64,000 nt of DNA, taken from Pseudoscleropodium purum. Lineage: Eukaryota > Streptophyta > Bryopsida > Hypnales > Brachytheciaceae. The first letter of the stretch is position 1, and each line of letters begins with the position of its first letter. A program made the position numbers and the translations under genes. The stretch is taken from assembly GCA_963969395.1 (NCBI GenBank), contig OZ017803.1, positions 17,980,001-18,044,000 on the forward strand, in the 5' to 3' direction. Of this stretch, positions 57,128-64,000 are shown in pieces. Under the pieces are notes generated by a model. That model did not search any database and was not told the origin of the DNA. It saw only the letters and a list, made by a program, of their open reading frames with translations.

Positions 57128-60100
57128 ATGAACAAGCTTGCTGATCGAGAAGTCCATGGTAGGTGTGGGAGGTTTCGATCTCTTAGGGTTTTGGAAACAT
57201 TCTGTTCTATGCCAGATGAGGTAGCTGGAGCGAGACTAGAGTTAATGGAGTTCCGTTCTCAATCTCCGAGTCCAGCATCGAGTAGCTCTTTACGTAAGGA
57301 ATGCGGATGGGAACGTCTAAGGAGCCGTGGGTTGCGTAAGACTTATGGCGTGAGATTCGCAGCTTTCGTATTTCTGTTCACTTATGTGGCTCAAGTTGCC
57401 CACTCTGCACTGGATCATCAGCGAATTTCAGGTACTTCTGCTGCTGGCTGACCTCGGGTTTAGGGTGCATTAGAAAAATGTCTTGGGAATGCGCATTCCA
57501 AGTTAGTGTGTGTGATCGTATTCGTTAGAATGGTGTGTTTCAGAGCGCGGGAATTGTGGCATTCAAGTGTACACAGCTCTAAAAACAGGACTGCACAGAT
57601 CTGGGGTTCCAGATTGGCGTCGTGGAAATTGCGAATTTCTCGAAATTTCGCCATTTTTGTGAATATAACGGTGTGTGGAGAGAGAGTTGAATTACCTATG
57701 AGGAGCTTAGGTGTCAATAGTACTCGTTTGAATACGAATATACGATTGGTATTTGCTGGCTATCCACATTGTAGGTGTCACGCAGAGAAGTGAGAATAGA
57801 GAGTCCTCGCAGCCATTTTCAATTGTTTTTTTAAAGTATACTCTCTCGTTCGTCATAGTCGCCGTGAGTTGGTACTTGAGGACTTTTTTACTTCGCTAGA
57901 TCCATGCGCATGTGACGAACTATGTGCGGAGCCGTGAAGTGCGAGATGAATCCCATTGCAAAAATTGTGACGACGCATTTGAGTTGTTGGGTGCGATGTG
58001 AAGTAGCAGCAAAGTGAAATGTGTGCGCTTGAACATATACCACTGGGTTTTTGGCCCTGCGGAATGAGCTTCAGAAATGAGCATAGAAGGATAGGGGTAT
58101 TGTAATGGAATATTCATAACTGGGTTTCTGACCCTGCAGAATGAGCTGAGTAATGCGTATAAAAGAATAGGGGTATAATTATGTGTAAAAAGTGGCATCA
58201 GTTGGGAGTTATCTTTTAGGGTTGGAGGGCGGTATTTGTTTTGAAAGTAGAAGTGGACTATCCTAGGTTAAACTTTTCCACTTAGGCAAAGGAGATCACT
58301 TCAAAAACCTATTTCAACAAAAAAAATCCACAGAAGTAGGTATCCTTGTTATTTGTAACCATCATCTAAATGATTGGTATGAAAGTTTCATGCTCAGAGC
58401 ACTTCATCATCCTTGATACTAGTCGAAAATTAGTGTTTACAATTGCATAACTTATTCGCACGGTGTCTTATTAAATACATGATAGAATGTGTTGGAATCC
58501 TCTTTTGATTGCCACCAGCATCCAGCAAAGAAAGTAATATGTTATACGGTAATAGTAGGAACCATGCTTAGATGCATATTTGGACGTTTTTAGGACAAGG
58601 TCAGAGAACATATTAATTGCACCTGTTAGTAATTGTATTAATAAAGTTTAAGCAACATCATAGTGAGAATGTTTTGAATAGTTCATGGGGAGGTCTCTGT
58701 TTGGTCGTAGTCATATGATCATAGCGAACGTACATGGAGACCTCTGTACCACCACTGGGACCATTGGGAGACTGCCTATGGGGAAAATTCGTTTTACGAT
58801 GTCTTAGAATATCTGAAATAATTAATTTGACTGAGAGTACGTTCGTTTCATTCAGTGTTGTATGAATCGTTCACAGTGAAGCACGCACTCAACCGATGAG
58901 TGCTCCTGATGATCTCCTTGCAGGAAGTGCGGGTGATGTGCTGGAAGACAACCCTGTTGGTCGTTTAAGAGTTTTCATTTATGACATCCCGAGGTAATGA
59001 ATCTTGTCAATTCATTCTAGAATGATTGATTTTATGAACTAAGATGCCAAACTAATCCGATAGATGTTCCTCTTCCTTGGTCATTTCCATCGAGCTTCTC
59101 CTTGCTGTGATGTTTATTTTACCCATTCGATTTGCCATGATGCCTTGTGAGCAACACGTCTTATAATGCAACCTCGATGCCTGATCCGACTTTGGTTGAA
59201 TTTTATAATCTTGCAGCAAATATAATACAGATTGGTTGGAAAACGATCCTCGCTGCCTCACACATATGTTCGCTGTGGAGGAGTTTCTTCATGACTTCTT
59301 GATGGAAAGTCCTGTTCGCACGTTAATCCCTGAAGAGGCCGACTGGTTTTATACTCCTGTATACACAACTTGTGATTTGACTCCTAATGGGCTTCCATTG
59401 CCTTTTAAATCACCCCGCATTATGAGAAGTGCCATCAGCTACATTTCCAGCCACTGGCCGTACTGGAATAGGACAGAGGGAGCAGATCACTTTTTTGTTG
59501 TGCCTCATGATTTTGCAGCTTGCTTCCACTATCAGGTACTACAAAATCGCCACTCAGTTTCCGTCTCTTTGCGTTTCGTATGAGTTTTAGATAGTAGTGT
59601 TTCAAGGATTATCTGAAGCTTTGGGAAGCACCCGCGTAACGAAGTAACGTCTGTTTCTAATGGTTTTTGTCTGTTGATTATAAGCCTTCTTTATTCTGTT
59701 TAATTCGGTTGAAATTTTTTAGGGCAGAATGTTTCTTTCATATTTGTTGTTGTCTTATTCACTGATGACTAGTTCCAGTGGTTTACATATATAAGAATTC
59801 GGGTTTCTGAATGATTGCCTGAGCTTTTCGTTACTTCTTTTCCTGACCAGTTACATCACATATTCTCTTACTGTTTGAGAGTACCGCCTGACCGTCTTCG
59901 ACGATGTAAGAGCATGTTCTTTCAGCTGAGATTTATTTTCGTATCATGACGATCACGGTTTCTGAATCAGGAAGGCAAGGCCATTGAGAGGGGTATCCTT
60001 CCACTGCTCAAGCGAGCAACTTTGGTGCAAACGTTTGGTCAAAACCATCACGTTTGTCTGAAGGAGGATTCAATCGTGATCCCCCCATATGCTCCACCTG

Positions 60101-60978
60101 AAAGGATGCAAACTCGCTTGAATCCACCAAACACTCCACGCTCTATTTTCGCATATTTCAGAGGTTTGTTCTATGACACTGGAAATGATCCTGAGGGCGG
60201 TTACTATGCTCGGTAAGGCCCTCACGTTTAGTTCTTGATGTTTACCTGTCTTGGTAATACATTTGATTTTCTCGTTAAGAGTGCACGAACTGTTGCTTGC
60301 TTAATGGTCAATACAAATTGCAAATAGGTTCTGCTGGGCGTATTTTGTTGACAAACCTGTAAGCTGTTCATTCTTCAATCTTTTTGCACTCGTAGCTTGC
60401 TGGAGTCATCTTTTCGTGCTTCCTGGGCTTCGAAGATACTGACCGGTGAATGTACGATCAGGGGAGCAAGAGCAGCCATTTGGGAGAATTTCAAAGACAA
60501 TCCATTGTTCGACATCTCAACAGAGCATCCCGCAACTTATTACGAGGATATGCAACGCTCCATCTTCTGTCTCTGTCCACTAGGTTGGGCTCCCTGGAGT
60601 CCCCGTCTCGTGGAAGGTGTAATATTCGGTTGCATTCCTGTGATTATTGCGGATGACATAGTGCTTCCTTTTGCTGATGCCATACCATGGGAGAAGATTG
60701 GGGTGTTCGTAGCCGAGAAGGATGTGCCTATATTGGACAAGATCCTGTCCAACATTGGCCATGAAGAAGTTCTTGAAAAGCAAAGATTGCTGGCCAATCC
60801 AGCCATGAAGCAAGCTATGCTCTTTCCTCGCCCTGCGCAACCTGGTGATGCATTTCACCAGATACTCAACGGTCTGGCACGGAAGCTACCTCGTGATCCT
60901 AGCATTTTTCTAAAACCAGGTCAGTCTTTCTTGAATTGGACTGAAGGTCCTCCTGGCGACTTAAAGCTTTGGGAGTGA
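57128..60978 (+). CDS. IRX10L: IRX10-like beta-1,4-xylosyltransferase (GT47, exostosin family), five exons
   Basis: Exons 57128-57431, 58924-58993, 59217-59535, 59971-60212 and 60462-60978, all with GT/AG introns and matching phases, give 483 residues. Known IRX10/IRX10L proteins (about 415 residues) are Golgi type II membrane enzymes that elongate the xylan backbone. The predicted protein has a basic N-terminus, a membrane helix at about 75-93, the family signature RISGSAGDVLED across exons 1-2, VFIYDIPSKYN, ADWFYTPVYTTCDLTPNGLP, DHFFVVPHDF, FRGLFYD and FGCIPVIIADDIVLPFADA, and the usual end before the TGA at 60976. The N-terminus is about 65 residues longer than usual; internal ATGs at 57209 and 57245 are alternative starts. 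No lesion was seen. The symbol denotes family similarity, not proven orthology. Confidence 0.93.
58042..58185 (+). repeat. Tandem duplication in intron 1 of the IRX10-like gene
   Basis: ACTGGGTTTTTGGCCCTGCG followed by GAATGAGCT and GATAGGGGTAT (58042-58109) is repeated with a few changes at 58119-58185. The period is about 78 bp. Confidence 0.8.
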
Positions 60979-63585
60979 TAAGAGATGAAAATGAGTGTTC
61001 CCGAAATTGTTTCTATGAAAAGTCTTTCCTGTAATTGGCAAATGCCATTCTAGTTTAGCAATTGTTTCTGTAATTTAAGGATCGTTTTAGGGTACCACCA
61101 AAATCGATTTCTAGGTTCATTCATTGAAATTTCGCAATACAATTTGAGATTTTTCTCTGTTACAACTCTAAGCATTCCGGTATTGTGTCATGTTTGAAAC
61201 AAAGTGAGAGTGAAAATTTATAGCAGACAGGAGCCTAGGTGAATATGGTATGTAGATTTGAATTAAAGATACTATGGACATTGAATCTCTTGACAATGTT
61301 TTAGTGGAGGAAGAAACAAAGTTGGCGTATTGCTCATATGATTTCTTTGGTGACATGCTATTTTAGAAAAGAATTGGTTTGGTGTTTAAGGTTCCTGCTT
61401 CAAAGTTGCAGCTCAGGAAATAAGTCCTTCAGGTTTCTAACAAGGTACTGAAGTAGGCTCTCTATTTCGTCAAAACGTCATTATGGTTCGATGCTTCTTG
61501 CCACAGGTTGTCCTCACGTTTTGTTACTTGTGAAGAATATTACATCTATGGCACTCAAAAAATTTGCATTCTAGCACAAGAGTGCTACAATTGAGGGACT
61601 TCTATGAGATTATTTTAAATACTATTTTTTCTACATAAACTTCGATGGATTATATTCAATCATTTTAAATATTATTTTTTTTAGATAAGCTTTGATGGAT
61701 CATATTCAATCAGTTATAGCAGTAGTATTTTATGCCAAAATGATTGAACTTTTAGGATCATAGTAGTTGATGAATTCAAGAGTTAGAAAGTGACTACAAC
61801 ATTTTGAAGGTTTATGTCCTAATCTCCTTTTTTTTTTCTTGGCTATCTTCTATACCAAATAATGAAATTTATAATGTTGTTTGGATGTTTGATAAGTTGT
61901 AAATGTGTTTATCCAAATAAAATGAGCAGCAAAGGAATAGAATATTTCAATTCTTTTTTTACTTATATTCAATTCACTTGAAGATTGCAATGATGAGAGT
62001 GGGCAAGCAAATAAGCAAAATGAGCAAAGTAGCAAGCATTCAAAGTTACTTTGTATCCAAGCCTTTCAAGACCAATTTCATGATATTATGACATAAATAT
62101 GTGATATTACAAAGGACAAGAGTAAATGTCTCACCTTATAAATTTCTATACTATTACATTTTTTTCATAATCCCCTTTTTATATTAGAGGGTACCATAAT
62201 GTAGAATGGTCCAAAATTGACCCTAGTATTCCTTCCTAATGTCACATCAAATTATAAAATATTGAATAAAACTTTATTCAATAGAAAATAGGAACTAAAA
62301 GGGTTGGAAATTGAATTTACTATTTCAAGAATTTAATAGATGAAACTATGAAGTAAACATCTATAACTAAAGTATTCACTCATTTTTTCAATAAGAGTAG
62401 TTCCATCATCTAGTCCACAATGGCAAGTTATATGATTATGCTTTGGCAATATAATAAGTTATTGTATTTTCAAGAATGAGTTTACAAAATTCAACATGAA
62501 ATATTTTATAATTTTCCATTCTTTTGCCAAAAAAATGGCCATAATATTCTTAATCAAATGTACAAGAGGTTGTTTGCCCTTGTAATATGTAGGATGGACC
62601 CCCTCATGTTGCAAGTATAGACTAGAGTTAAAGTTAACCTTTATGCTCTTAAATAATTCCAATAAGAAATACCTTCATTTGTTGAATCCAAAGGAAATTA
62701 TCAATCAACTTATAAAGAATGTTATGGAAAATACACTAATAGGATATCCTACCTTTAATACAAAAAGGGCAATTTTGAACTACAAAGGTTTATTCATAAT
62801 AATACAATGTTACAGCTCTATATTAATTAAATAATAATGTACAATACATTTAAATCCTAAAAGACCTAGTCCATTGCAAATGGATCAAACATCATGTTTG
62901 AGCTAAATTTAGATTTTTAAATTATAGTCGAATTTCAACTTCATATTTTTAATACATAAATATATAATAGATTGTCTACTACTATAAAAAATTCAATTTG
63001 TTTTGTAAAAAATTATTATGGTTATAAATATTGTAGCAAAAGATGAAAATAAATTAGCAAATATAGATAAAAAAATCCAATTAATGTGGATTTTTTTAAG
63101 AATTGCAAGTATTAATGGCAATTGGTGTCAATTAAATATTTCATATTTTACACCCAAAATATCTTTATTAATGGCTTTTAAGTCAAATACCATTATTAAC
63201 CTAAATTTATCCTTTTATATGATTGACATATTAGATTTTGATACTTTCACTTGCAAAAGAACATATTTTCTATTGATATTGATTTTTTCAAAAAAATTTG
63301 ATAGAAAAATCAAATTACTGTCAATTAAAATTTCAAAAACATAATGTCAATTAAAGCATATAGTAGAATAATTTGAAATATTTACCAATATTCAAAGTTA
63401 GAATGATAAACATAATTTGTAATTGAAAATTTTTGAAAAAAAATTATAAAGTAGAAAATACAAATGAAAAATATACAATATAATTACAATGTAATTTTGA
63501 TTCTAATATATAGATCTTACAATTGCAATAATTCTTTCAATTAGTTTTGGAGTTTTCAAAATTTTCAAATGGAATAGCATTAGGA
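60979..63585. other. Intergenic DNA downstream of the IRX10-like gene
   Basis: The 3' untranslated region should start at 60979; no canonical AATAAA was recognised close by. GC content drops after about 61150 and the rest is AT-rich. A 50-bp tandem duplication lies at 61612-61712 (ATTTTAAATA, GATGGAT-ATATTCAATCA). A 108-codon open frame at 63018-63344 is AT-rich without recognisable domains. Confidence 0.45.
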
Positions 63586-63589
63586 ATAA

Positions 63590-63860
63590 TCTGAGCCTTG
63601 TGGAGGGCCGTTAAGAATTCTGCTTTCGGCACCTCGCAGTGCAGTTACAGGAAAATTTAAAAAAATTAAAAATTTGAAAAAAAAATTATTGAAAAAGTAT
63701 GAAAACCTGATGTGGCGTTGACATGGCACAAGTAGTGCCACATTAGCAACTTTCATAAAATAAAATAAAAAACTACGGAATTCCTCTCTATTTGCACCAA
63801 AGTAGTTGTGGGCAGTTCCAAACTTGCGGCCTTTCTGAGGCCTAAAATTTTTTGTAATGA
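63590..63860. repeat. Dispersed repeat, inverted copy at 8780-9010
   Basis: Reverse-complement match to 8860-8945 (TAGTGCCACATTAGCAACTTTCAT-like core, written here in part). A GC-richer word block GGGCCGTTAAG-GCACCTCGCAGTG lies at 63605-63650. The window edge at 63978 has TTAATCCCTAAAAGACC, a word type also seen at 11583 (TTAATCCCCAAAGGACC), possibly an element end. Confidence 0.55.
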
Positions 63861-64000
63861 AACAAAACTTTTCAAGTTTCATTTTCTTAGTTTGAATTAA
63901 ACACCAAAAATGGATATTTTGAAGTTCAAGATTAACCAAGGTACATTCACTTTTGGGATGCATGGACCTTCAAGAATTAATCCCTAAAAGACCATGTGGT

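Noticed and set aside
57920..58198. 92-codon open frame antisense to IRX10-like intron 1
   Set aside because: It overlaps a tandem duplication in the intron and shows no domain; a chance frame.
60397..60461. Apparent upstream extension of the last IRX10-like exon
   Set aside because: The in-frame bases before 60462 encode residues absent from the family; the AG at 60460-60461 joins exon 4 in perfect phase.
60540..60858. Open frames antisense to the last IRX10-like exon
   Set aside because: They are shadows of a strongly conserved exon on the plus strand.
1..64000. CRISPR arrays, bacterial operons, rRNA or organelle insertions
   Set aside because: None was seen. The window is plant nuclear DNA with spliceosomal introns and LTR elements; the regular repeats found are tandem duplications or transposon ends.

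Overview
The window is AT-rich, gene-poor nuclear DNA from a land plant. Plant-type genes (an ankyrin/four-helix membrane protein, an IRX10-type xylan glycosyltransferase, a kinase remnant), spliceosomal introns, a Ty1/copia retrotransposon and many DNA-transposon relics all agree with this. The repeat load and the style of the ankyrin and kinase families suggest a gymnosperm, perhaps a conifer. That assignment is inference and was not tested by any search.

Layout. 1-2.6 kb: repeat-derived AT-rich DNA. 2.6-10.3 kb: first copy of a segmental duplication carrying an intact ankyrin gene on the minus strand (6516-8549), with a GC-richer module (9.74-10.29 kb) upstream that probably holds its leader exon. 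10.3-23 kb: no gene; inverted-repeat and DNA-transposon relics. 23.1-28.5 kb: second copy of the duplication, with an ankyrin pseudogene broken by one nonsense codon and two frameshifts. 28.5-42.6 kb: gene-free; an orphan copy of the leader module (36.9-37.5 kb) and several miniature inverted-repeat elements. 42.69-47.86 kb: a complete copia element with near-identical 161-bp LTRs and a 5-bp target duplication, but a damaged coding region. 47.9-55.7 kb: a decayed kinase gene in a cluster of repeated kinase flanks, with an hAT-like miniature element (8-bp target duplication) inserted in its reading frame. 56-61 kb: GC-richer sequence with the only other apparently functional gene, a five-exon IRX10-like GT47 enzyme for xylan backbone synthesis. 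61-64 kb: AT-rich, no gene.

The two intact genes have no evident functional link. The main interest is structural: a datable duplication whose copies act as filled and empty sites for each other's insertions (one with TTAA target sites), a young retrotransposon whose open reading frame is already broken and which carries an unexplained 115-codon 3' extension, several miniature transposon families, and a repeated gene-leader module. I found no convincing new biochemical system.
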